From an uncultured Bacteroidales bacterium (GTDB taxonomy: Bacteria > Bacteroidota > Bacteroidia > Bacteroidales > Muribaculaceae), in the NCBI GenBank assembly GCA_947177325.1, contig CAMWUH010000002.1:1-32506 (forward strand): a DNA stretch of 32,506 nucleotides, given 5' to 3'. Numbering within the stretch: the stretch's first letter is position 1; the number at the start of each line of letters is the position of its first letter. The notes beneath the pieces were generated by a model that saw only the letters and a program-made list of their open reading frames with translations, did not search any database and had not been told where the DNA came from. Position numbers and translations under genes: made by a program. Positions 25,152-32,506 of this stretch are shown piece by piece.

Positions 25152-26501
25152 ATGTCAATAACTGTTAGACTGAAAAAAGGGCTTGACCTTCAGTTAGTGG
25201 GTGGCATCGACAATATTTCGGCCGTCACTGAGGTTACAGCTGCTGATAATGCAATTTTCCCTGACGATTTCCCCGGATTCGAGCCCAAGCTCGACGTGAA
25301 AGAGGGGCAGAGCGTGGCTCTCGGCGAGCCGCTGCTCCACGACAAGCGCGACGAGCGCATCAAACTCGTAAGCCCCGTAGAGGGCAAGGTTAAAGCCGTG
25401 GTCAGAGGTGAGCGCCGCCACATAGAGCGTATCGTCATAGAGCCTGCTGCCGCGGCAGCAGCTGATGCCCGACCTTTATCAATCGAAGGCATCAGCCGAC
25501 TCTCTGCCGATGAAGCCCGCACAGAGCTTATGCAGCGTGGCTTGTGGGCCTTGATGCGTCAGCGCCCCTACGATATAGTGCCCGAACCCGACATCGCTGT
25601 CCGCGACATTTTCATCACCGCTTTCGATTCCGCTCCATTAGCTGATAACCGCATTGATTACTCGGCTCAGGAGCTGCAAGCCGGCATAGCTATGTTAGGC
25701 AAGCTAACGGCGGGCAAAATCTATCTCAGCCGTCGGCCCAACGCCAAGCTACCCTCGCTCGCGGGTGTTGAGGATATAGTGGTTGAGGGGCCGCACCCGG
25801 CAGGCAACGTTGGCGTTCAGATTGCCAATATCGCTCCTGTCAACAAGGGGGAAGCCGTTATTACTCTCGACATCACCTCGCTCGGCCGCATCGGTCGCAC
25901 ACTGCTCTCAGGCAGCTTTGACAACTCTGCCTGCGTGGCCCTCACCGGAAGCGAAGTTGCCGAGCCCCAACTGATTAAAACCACCATCGGCGCCGACATT
26001 GCCTCGACAATTAAAGGCCGCTTGAAAACGGCCGACCATCACCAACGCATCATTTCGGGCAACGTTCTGACCGGCATAAAGGTGTCGACTGACAGCTACC
26101 TCCACTTCCCCTGGCGTCAACTGACAGTGATTGCCGAAGGCGACGACGTTGACGAATTTATGGGCTGGGCTTCGCTCTCGCCAAAAAAAATGAGCCAGAG
26201 CAGGTCGTTCCTGTCGTGGCTGTTCGGTCCGAAGAAGTTCAACCCCGATGCCCGACTGCTTGGCGGCCGCCGTGCGCTGATTCTTTCGGAGCAATATGAG
26301 CGCTTGATGCCGATGGACATCGTGGCCGAATACCTGCTCAAAGCTATCATTGGCCGCGACATCGAGAAGATGGAACAGTTAGGCATCTATGAAGTTGCCC
26401 CTGAAGATTTCGCACTGGGCGAATGGGCCGACGCCTCAAAAATTCCGGCTCAACAAATAGTCAGAGAGGGCTTGGACTATCTGCGCAAAGAGCTGCGCTG
26501 A
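25152..26501 (+). CDS. nqrA: Na+-translocating NADH:quinone reductase subunit A
   Basis: MSITVRLKKGLDLQLVGG..., KLDVKEGQSVALGEPLLHDKRDERIKLVSPVEGKVKAVVRGERRHIERIVIE; start set at 25152. Confidence 0.94.
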   Translation: MSITVRLKKGLDLQLVGGIDNISAVTEVTAADNAIFPDDFPGFEPKLDVKEGQSVALGEPLLHDKRDERIKLVSPVEGKVKAVVRGERRHIERIVIEPAAAAAADARPLSIEGISRLSADEARTELMQRGLWALMRQRPYDIVPEPDIAVRDIFITAFDSAPLADNRIDYSAQELQAGIAMLGKLTAGKIYLSRRPNAKLPSLAGVEDIVVEGPHPAGNVGVQIANIAPVNKGEAVITLDITSLGRIGRTLLSGSFDNSACVALTGSEVAEPQLIKTTIGADIASTIKGRLKTADHHQRIISGNVLTGIKVSTDSYLHFPWRQLTVIAEGDDVDEFMGWASLSPKKMSQSRSFLSWLFGPKKFNPDARLLGGRRALILSEQYERLMPMDIVAEYLLKAIIGRDIEKMEQLGIYEVAPEDFALGEWADASKIPAQQIVREGLDYLRKELR

Positions 26502-26594
26502 TCATTCTGCAATACCGCCTACGCCGATACCCCTCCCCTCCTCTCCTTATTATTCCAACCTCAATATCTGAAACCACATCATTATTTCTAAAAG

Positions 26595-27830
26595 GTGAAA
26601 CCGATAAAGAAATTATTAGATAAAACACGTCATCACTTCGAGCCGGGCGGCCGTCTGCACGCCTTCCATTCGGTGTTTGACGGCATGGAAACATTCCTGT
26701 TCACGCCTAACACGACGTCGAAATCGGGCGTTCATATCCACGACGCCATCGATTCCAAGCGAGTAATGATAATAGTAGTGCTGGCATTGATGCCCTGCCT
26801 GCTGTTTGGTATGTACAACACCGGCTATCAACACTGGGTAGCGACCGGAGCCTCAGAGATGCCGTTTTGGTCGCTGATGCTTTATGGCTTCCTTGCAGTG
26901 CTGCCTAAAATCGCCGTAAGCTACATCGTTGGCCTGGGCATTGAGTTTACCGTGGCACAATGGCGCAAAGAAGAAATCCAGGAGGGATTTCTCGTAACCG
27001 GCATTCTGATACCGCTGATTTGCCCCGTAGCCACTCCGTTGTGGATGATAGCAGTGGCTACAGCCTTCTCTGTAATATTTGTCAAGGAGGTGTTTGGCGG
27101 CACCGGCTACAACATCTTTAACGTAGCCCTGGTTACTCGCGCATTCCTCTTCTTCGCCTATCCGGCCAAGATGAGCGGCGACCAAGTGTTTGTGGCCACC
27201 GACTCTATTGCCGGGCTCGGCAGCGGTGGGGTGGTCGACGGCTTCACCGGAGCCACTCCGTTGGGTCAAGTGGCAACCCAGGCAGGCCAGCAAGCCATAA
27301 CCATTACCGACACTATGGGCCACGACCTCTCCACCTGGGATATGTTTCTTGGCCTCATCCCCGGCTCGTTTGGCGAAACCTCGACGCTCGCCATTCTCAT
27401 CGGCGCGGCCATTCTGCTCTTCACCGGCATTGCTTCATGGAGGATAGTCTGCTCCGTGTTTGCCGGAGGTGCCGTGATGGCTTTCATCGCCCATCACTTC
27501 GCCACTCCGCTCTACCCCGCCTCCATGCTTTCGGTTGCCGACCAGCTCTGCCTTGGCGGCTTCGCCTTTGCTGCTGTGTTTATGGCCACCGACCCTGTGA
27601 CGGCTGCCCGCACCAAAACCGGCAAATATATCTACGGCTTCCTCGTGGGAGCAATCGCCATAATCATCCGCACCTACAATAACGGCTACCCCGAAGGGGC
27701 TATGCTCGCAGTGTTGCTGATGAATGCCTTCGCTCCGCTGATTGACTGGTGTGTGGTTGAAGCCAACGCCCGCCGTCGCCGCAAACGCGCCATTATCGCT
27801 AACCCATCTACTGACCTGACTGAGAAATGA
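26595..27830 (+). CDS. nqrB: Na+-translocating NADH:quinone reductase subunit B
   Basis: HHFEPGGRLHAFHSVFDGMETFLFTP, FTGATPLGQ flavinylation-type motif, multiple TM; GTG start. Confidence 0.95.
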   Translation: MKPIKKLLDKTRHHFEPGGRLHAFHSVFDGMETFLFTPNTTSKSGVHIHDAIDSKRVMIIVVLALMPCLLFGMYNTGYQHWVATGASEMPFWSLMLYGFLAVLPKIAVSYIVGLGIEFTVAQWRKEEIQEGFLVTGILIPLICPVATPLWMIAVATAFSVIFVKEVFGGTGYNIFNVALVTRAFLFFAYPAKMSGDQVFVATDSIAGLGSGGVVDGFTGATPLGQVATQAGQQAITITDTMGHDLSTWDMFLGLIPGSFGETSTLAILIGAAILLFTGIASWRIVCSVFAGGAVMAFIAHHFATPLYPASMLSVADQLCLGGFAFAAVFMATDPVTAARTKTGKYIYGFLVGAIAIIIRTYNNGYPEGAMLAVLLMNAFAPLIDWCVVEANARRRRKRAIIANPSTDLTEK

Positions 27831-28555
27831 ACAAGCAAAGCAACATTTACACGATAATCTACATCATCGTAGTAGTGGTGATAGTCAGCGCAGCCCTCTC
27901 AATCACCGCAACAGCGCTCAAACCGAAGCAAACGGCCAATGCCAATGCCGACAAGATGCGCCAGATTCTGTTTTCAATAGGCGTTGCTCCGCAAAGCAAC
28001 GACGTCATAGCCACATTCGGCAAAACCATCACCGAGCAACTGCTCGTCAACAGCAAAGGCGACGTTGTTGCCCGTGTCGAAGCCGGCAGCGACGACACTA
28101 CCGTGTTTGACACCGACGTTGCATCAGAAATCAACAAACCCGCCGCCGAGCGTCAACTTCCGGTGTTCGTAGCCAATACCGTTGCCGGAGTGAAATACAT
28201 TATTCCGGTCTACGGGGCCGGGCTTTGGGGTCCGATATGGGGCTATGTCGCCCTCGACGCCAATGGCTCCACCATCTATGGAGCATATTTCTCCCATTCC
28301 TCTGAAACACCCGGCCTCGGTGCCGAAATCGAGAAACCTCAGTTCAGCGACCAGTTCCAAGGCAAAGACCTCTATAAAGCGGGCAAATTCCTCCCCGTTG
28401 AAGTGGTCAAAGCCGGACAGAAGCCTGCCGATGCCGACGCCGACTATGTCAACGGCGTTTCGGGCGGCACAATCACCTCAAAAGGCGTTGGCTCGATGCT
28501 CGACAACTGCCTCCGCCCCTACGCTTCATTCCTTTCAACCCTCAACAAGCAGTAA
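27827..28555 (+). CDS. nqrC: Na+-translocating NADH:quinone reductase subunit C
   Basis: GAGLWGPIWGYVALD, HSSETPGLGAEI, VNGVSGGTITSKGVGSML flavinylation-type motif. Confidence 0.95.
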   Translation: MNKQSNIYTIIYIIVVVVIVSAALSITATALKPKQTANANADKMRQILFSIGVAPQSNDVIATFGKTITEQLLVNSKGDVVARVEAGSDDTTVFDTDVASEINKPAAERQLPVFVANTVAGVKYIIPVYGAGLWGPIWGYVALDANGSTIYGAYFSHSSETPGLGAEIEKPQFSDQFQGKDLYKAGKFLPVEVVKAGQKPADADADYVNGVSGGTITSKGVGSMLDNCLRPYASFLSTLNKQ

Positions 28556-28558
28556 ATT

Positions 28559-29188
28559 ATGGCCGAAAAGATAAGCAACAAATCGGTTTTATTTAACCCG
28601 TTTTCAAAGAATAACCCCGTAGTGGTGCAGATACTGGGCATTTGCTCGGTGCTTGCCGTTACCGCCAAATTGGAGCCGGCCATAGTGATGGGGCTCTCGG
28701 TGATAGTGGTGCTGGCGTTTTCCAACGTCATCATATCGCTAATCCGCAACACTATCCCCACCAACATACGCATCATAGTGCAATTGGTGGTAGTGGCCGG
28801 ATTGGTGGTCATCGTCAATCAGCTGCTGCTGGCCTACGCCTATGATGTTGCCAAGCAGTTGTCAGTATTCATAGGCCTTATCATCACCAACTGTATTCTG
28901 ATGGGGCGACTCGAAGCTTTCGCCATGAGCAATCGCCCCTGGCCGGCGTTTCTCGACGGCATCGGCAACGGCATCGGCTATTCAATCATATTGATTATCG
29001 TGGGCTTCTTCCGCGAGCTGCTCGGCTCCGGCACTCTGTTAGGCATGCGGGTGGTGCCGCAATCATTCTATGACCATGGCTACGCCAACAACGGCCTGAT
29101 GATTCTTCCCCCCATGGCCCTGATTATCGTGGCTTGCATTATCTGGGTGCAACGCTCGCTTAATCCCGAGCTCAACGAAGAGAACTAA
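28559..29188 (+). CDS. nqrD: Na+-translocating NADH:quinone reductase subunit D
   Basis: NPFSKNNPVVVQILGICSVLAVTAKLEPAIVMGLSV, LIITNCILMGRLEAFAM. Confidence 0.95.
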   Translation: MAEKISNKSVLFNPFSKNNPVVVQILGICSVLAVTAKLEPAIVMGLSVIVVLAFSNVIISLIRNTIPTNIRIIVQLVVVAGLVVIVNQLLLAYAYDVAKQLSVFIGLIITNCILMGRLEAFAMSNRPWPAFLDGIGNGIGYSIILIIVGFFRELLGSGTLLGMRVVPQSFYDHGYANNGLMILPPMALIIVACIIWVQRSLNPELNEEN

Positions 29189-29211
29189 CCTGCTGAAACT
29201 CATCTGAACCA

Positions 29212-29829
29212 ATGGAAAATTTCAATATATTCATACGGTCGATTTTCGTCGACAACATGATTTTCGCTTACTTCCTGGGGATGTGCTCCTTCCTGGCCGT
29301 TTCCAAGAATGTGAAAACCGCCTTCGGCCTCGGCATAGCCGTTACGTTTATGCTCACCATTACGCTGCCGGTCAACTACCTTCTGGAGATGCACATACTG
29401 CGCCCCGGAGCGTTGGCATGGCTCGGCCCCGACTACGCCAACGTCGACCTCAGCTTCCTCTCGCTCATTATCTTCATTGCGGTTATCGCCTCCATGACCC
29501 AATTAGTGGAGATGGCTGTCGAGAAATATGCTCCCGCGCTCTACTCATCGTTAGGCATCTTCCTGCCGCTGATTGCAGTTAACTGCGCCATACTTGGCGG
29601 CTCGCTGTTCATGCAGCAGCGCAACTTCCCGAGCATCGGCACCGCCACCTGTGCCGGATTTGGCTGGGGCCTGGGCTGGTTGCTGGCCATTGTGGCAGTG
29701 GCTGCCATTCGCGAGCGATTGGCCACCTACTCCAACATTCCCCGCCCCCTGCGCGGCGTTGGCATCACCTTTATTCTTACCGGACTGATGGGCATAGCTT
29801 TCATGAGCTTCCTCGGCATTAAAATTTGA
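29212..29829 (+). CDS. nqrE: Na+-translocating NADH:quinone reductase subunit E
   Basis: [59 protein letters not shown]. Confidence 0.95.
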   Translation: MENFNIFIRSIFVDNMIFAYFLGMCSFLAVSKNVKTAFGLGIAVTFMLTITLPVNYLLEMHILRPGALAWLGPDYANVDLSFLSLIIFIAVIASMTQLVEMAVEKYAPALYSSLGIFLPLIAVNCAILGGSLFMQQRNFPSIGTATCAGFGWGLGWLLAIVAVAAIRERLATYSNIPRPLRGVGITFILTGLMGIAFMSFLGIKI

Positions 29830-29837
29830 TTTGCGAA

Positions 29838-31124
29838 ATGATACTTAATGATATTATCAACCCCACGTTGATTGCCGGTGTAGGCATTTTCTTGATAATC
29901 ACACTGCTGTTGGTAGCCGTTTTGCTGATTGCCAAGCGATTCTTGGTGAAGCAGGGCGACGTTACCATCACTATCAACCAAAAAGAGCAGGTGACCGCTC
30001 CCGGCGGCGCATCGCTGCTCTCTACCATGGCATCGAAAAATGTGTTTCTCCCCTCGGCTTGCGGCGGCAAAGGCAGCTGCGGGCAGTGTAAGGTGCAAGT
30101 GATTGAAGGTGGAGGCGAAGCGTTGCCCACCGAGGCTGTCCACTTCTCGCGCCGTCAGCTCAAAGAACATTGGCGACTGGCTTGCCAGGTTAAGGTCAAA
30201 GAGGATATGGCTATCGAAGTGCCCGCAGCAGCATTAAACGTCAAGGAGTGGGAATGTGAGGTTATCTCCAACCGCAATGTGGCCACGTTCATGAAAGAAT
30301 TTATTGTTGCTTTGCCGGCGGGCGAGCACATGGACTTTGTGCCCGGCTCTTACGCCCAAATCAAAATTCCCCCCTTCAACATCGACTACGACCGCGACAT
30401 CGACAAAGCCCTTATCGGCGACCAATATCTACCCGCTTGGCAACAATTCGGTCTATTCTCGCTCAAGTGCGTCAACAAGGAAACAACGGTCCGCGCCTAT
30501 TCAATGGCCAACTACCCCGCCGAGGGCGACCGCATTATGCTGACCGTCAGAATTGCCACCCCTCCATTCAAGCCCAAGCCCGAGGTAGGCTTCAAGGATG
30601 TGCCCCCCGGCATTGCGTCGACCTATATTTTCTCGCTTCGTCCGGGCGACAAGGTAGTGATGAGCGGCCCCTACGGCGACTTCGCCCCTATCTTCAACTC
30701 CAAGGCCGAAATGATGTGGATTGGCGGCGGCGCCGGCATGGCTCCTCTGCGCGCCCAAATCATGCACATGACCAAAACCCTCAAGACCACTGACCGAGTG
30801 ATGAACTACTTCTATGGCGCCCGCGCCCTTAACGAGGTGTTTTATCTCGACGATTTTCTGCAGCTCGAAAAGGAATTCCCCAACTTCAAGTTCCATCTGG
30901 CGCTCGACCGTCCCGACCCTGCCGCCGACGCTGCGGGCGTAAAATACACTCCGGGATTCGTGCATCAGGTTATCTACGACACTTACCTCAAAGACCACGA
31001 CGCGCCCGAAGATATCGAATACTACATGTGTGGCCCCGGCCCTATGAGCAACGCCGTCAACAAAATGCTCGACTCCCTGGGCGTTGACCCCGAGTCGATC
31101 CACTACGACAACTTCGGCGGTTAA
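29838..31124 (+). CDS. nqrF: Na+-translocating NADH:quinone reductase subunit F
   Basis: SACGGKGSCGQCKVQV...WRLACQ 2Fe-2S motif, RAYSMANYP FAD motif, MWIGGGAGMAPLRAQI, YYMCGPGPMSNAV; start set at 29838. Confidence 0.96.
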   Translation: MILNDIINPTLIAGVGIFLIITLLLVAVLLIAKRFLVKQGDVTITINQKEQVTAPGGASLLSTMASKNVFLPSACGGKGSCGQCKVQVIEGGGEALPTEAVHFSRRQLKEHWRLACQVKVKEDMAIEVPAAALNVKEWECEVISNRNVATFMKEFIVALPAGEHMDFVPGSYAQIKIPPFNIDYDRDIDKALIGDQYLPAWQQFGLFSLKCVNKETTVRAYSMANYPAEGDRIMLTVRIATPPFKPKPEVGFKDVPPGIASTYIFSLRPGDKVVMSGPYGDFAPIFNSKAEMMWIGGGAGMAPLRAQIMHMTKTLKTTDRVMNYFYGARALNEVFYLDDFLQLEKEFPNFKFHLALDRPDPAADAAGVKYTPGFVHQVIYDTYLKDHDAPEDIEYYMCGPGPMSNAVNKMLDSLGVDPESIHYDNFGG

Positions 31125-31149
31125 AGGCCCGTATACAATAGAAACTGAC

Positions 31150-32166
31150 ATGCAAATTGACCTGAACATCGACGTTGCTCCCCTGACAACTTTCCACATC
31201 AGCCAATCGGCCGCTGCCTTGGCTGAGTTTAACAACGTAGCCGAGCTGCAGCAGCTGCTCGCTTCGGCGGCTCTACCCCGCCCGCTCAAGCCCGTTGGCG
31301 AGGGGTCAAACCTGCTGTTCACCGAGCCGTTTCCCGGCACCCTGCTCCGCTCCCTCGATTGCAGCATCAACTTCGTGGTCGACAAGGGGGGGCACATAAG
31401 CGTTGAAGCCGGCGCCGGACTGTCGATGGACACACTGATTGAGGAGTGTTGCCGACGCGGATTGTGGGGATTGGAAAACCTCTCCGGCATCCCCGGCACG
31501 GTCGGTGCATCAGTGGTGCAAAACGTTGGTGCTTACGGTGTAGAAGCAGCCGATGTGGTCAGAGACGCTTTAGTGGTTGATACCGCCACGGGCGAAATCC
31601 TCACCCTGACGGCCGACGAGATGCAATTCGGCTACCGCCACTCAATGTTTAAGCTCACCGACAACCGCAACCGCTACATAGTGCTTCGCGTCACCTACGC
31701 ACTGACCTCCACCCCCTCCCCCCGATTAAGCTACCGGGCGCTCGCCGACCGATTTGGCGGCTGCGACAACCTAACCCCATTTGACCTTCGCGACGCCGTC
31801 ATTGAAATGCGCGAGTCAAAGCTGCCTTCACCCTGCTTCATAGGCTCGGCAGGCAGTTTCTTCAAAAATCCTGTGATTGACATCGCCGTTGCCTCGGAGC
31901 TAAAAGCCGGCTACCCCGATATGCCCCTCTACCCCACTGCCGACGGCTCCCAAGCCAAGTTGTCGGCCGCATGGCTCATTGACCATGCCGGGCTGAAAGG
32001 CGCTGCCGAAGGAGGTGCCGCCGTCTGGCACAAACAGCCGTTGGTGATAGTCAACGCTACGGGCCAAGCCACGGCCGCCGACGTTGTAGCACTCGAAAAA
32101 CGCATCATAGCCACCGTAGCTCAGAAATTCGGCGTAACCCTTTCGCCCGAGGTGGAGCACCTATGA
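31150..32166 (+). CDS. murB: UDP-N-acetylmuramate dehydrogenase (type I MurB)
   Basis: NTFHI-like TTFHI, PVGEGSNLLF, LENLSGIPGTVGASVVQNVGAYGVEAADVV, FGYRHSMFK, IGSAGSFFKNPVI; start set at 31150. Confidence 0.94.
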   Translation: MQIDLNIDVAPLTTFHISQSAAALAEFNNVAELQQLLASAALPRPLKPVGEGSNLLFTEPFPGTLLRSLDCSINFVVDKGGHISVEAGAGLSMDTLIEECCRRGLWGLENLSGIPGTVGASVVQNVGAYGVEAADVVRDALVVDTATGEILTLTADEMQFGYRHSMFKLTDNRNRYIVLRVTYALTSTPSPRLSYRALADRFGGCDNLTPFDLRDAVIEMRESKLPSPCFIGSAGSFFKNPVIDIAVASELKAGYPDMPLYPTADGSQAKLSAAWLIDHAGLKGAAEGGAAVWHKQPLVIVNATGQATAADVVALEKRIIATVAQKFGVTLSPEVEHL

Positions 32167-32219
32167 TAAAGGCGTTTGACGGGCGGTCGCTTCTTTAAGC
32201 CCCGTTCTCGGTATCGTGA

Positions 32220-32318
32220 ATCAAGTGCTACACGTGCTACACTGATTTCAAGTCCCTGTATCAAGCAAGTTAATCATGTATCGTGTATCAAGTATCAAGT
32301 GCTACACGTGCTACACTG
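32220..32318. repeat. Two perfect 25-bp direct repeats ATCAAGTGCTACACGTGCTACACTG
   Basis: Copies at 32220-32244 and 32294-32318; share TGCTACACGTGCTACACTG with 20860-20878. Confidence 0.9.
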
Positions 32319-32345
32319 TTACAGAACCCTTGTAGTACGTGTAGC
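32301..32345. repeat. Hairpin with 15-bp arms in the murB downstream region
   Basis: GCTACACGTGCTACA (32301-32315) / TGTAGTACGTGTAGC (32331-32345), a single G-T mismatch, 15-nt loop. Confidence 0.8.
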
Positions 32346-32384
32346 AGTAGCACTCCCATGTAGCAGTGTAGCAGTTGTAGCAGC

Positions 32385-32506
32385 TTAATTTACGTCAATT
32401 GTAGAGTCGGCGGAAACGACCACTGCCACGAAGCAACACACGAATAGGCTAACCGCGACAGTCGCCATCAGGGCTGCACCGTCGATTAGAGGCGGTGGCG
32501 AAGCTG
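32385..32506 (-). CDS. C-terminal fragment of an unidentified protein ending in a likely TM helix; extends past window
   Basis: Minus strand reading open from window edge: ...ASPPPLIDGAALMATVAVSLFVCCFVAVVVSADSTIDVN* (TAA at 32387-32385). Confidence 0.4.
   Translation of the reverse strand, partial: ASPPPLIDGAALMATVAVSLFVCCFVAVVVSADSTIDVN

Noticed and set aside
30501-31499. 332-aa minus-strand ORF antisense to nqrF and murB
   Set aside because: It is opposite two unmistakable conserved genes, and its composition looks like a codon-bias shadow ORF.

Overview
The window looks like a Bacteroidales chromosome segment, probably Muribaculaceae-like, judging from TAnnTTTG promoter boxes, a T9SS-type tail and gene content; the taxon is inference. 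Most of it is housekeeping. From left to right: C-terminal part of a parvulin-type PPIase; a subtilisin-like S8 protease with a C-terminal T9SS-like sorting domain; tsaB (-); a yicC-gmk-nadD-DUF5063 operon; an M18 aminopeptidase, OstA/LptA-like protein and SurA-like PPIase (-); a TPR protein, PstS-like lipoprotein and small membrane protein (-); rarA, an SPFH protein, serC and serA (+); a tRNA-dihydrouridine synthase (-); tonB, exbD, exbD and exbB (-); a complete nqrABCDEF operon followed by murB (+); and a C-terminal membrane ORF fragment at the right edge (-). No tRNA, rRNA, transposase or CRISPR array was seen. The less ordinary signals are: (i) a 235-bp out-of-frame overlap of the OstA-like gene with the conserved 5' end of the M18 gene; (ii) a long exbB leader with a near-consensus promoter, an inverted repeat at its start and a 38-codon small ORF; (iii) two intergenic loci sharing a 19-bp word built from GTGCTACAC units, one a 36-bp tandem repeat upstream of the dus gene, the other containing a 15-bp-arm hairpin after murB; (iv) helically phased 11-bp direct repeats upstream of the secreted protease; and (v) an Exb/TonB-PstS-TPR cluster apparently split by about 6 kb of unrelated genes. 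I found no clear new defence or mobile system. All family calls are by reading motifs, with no database search.
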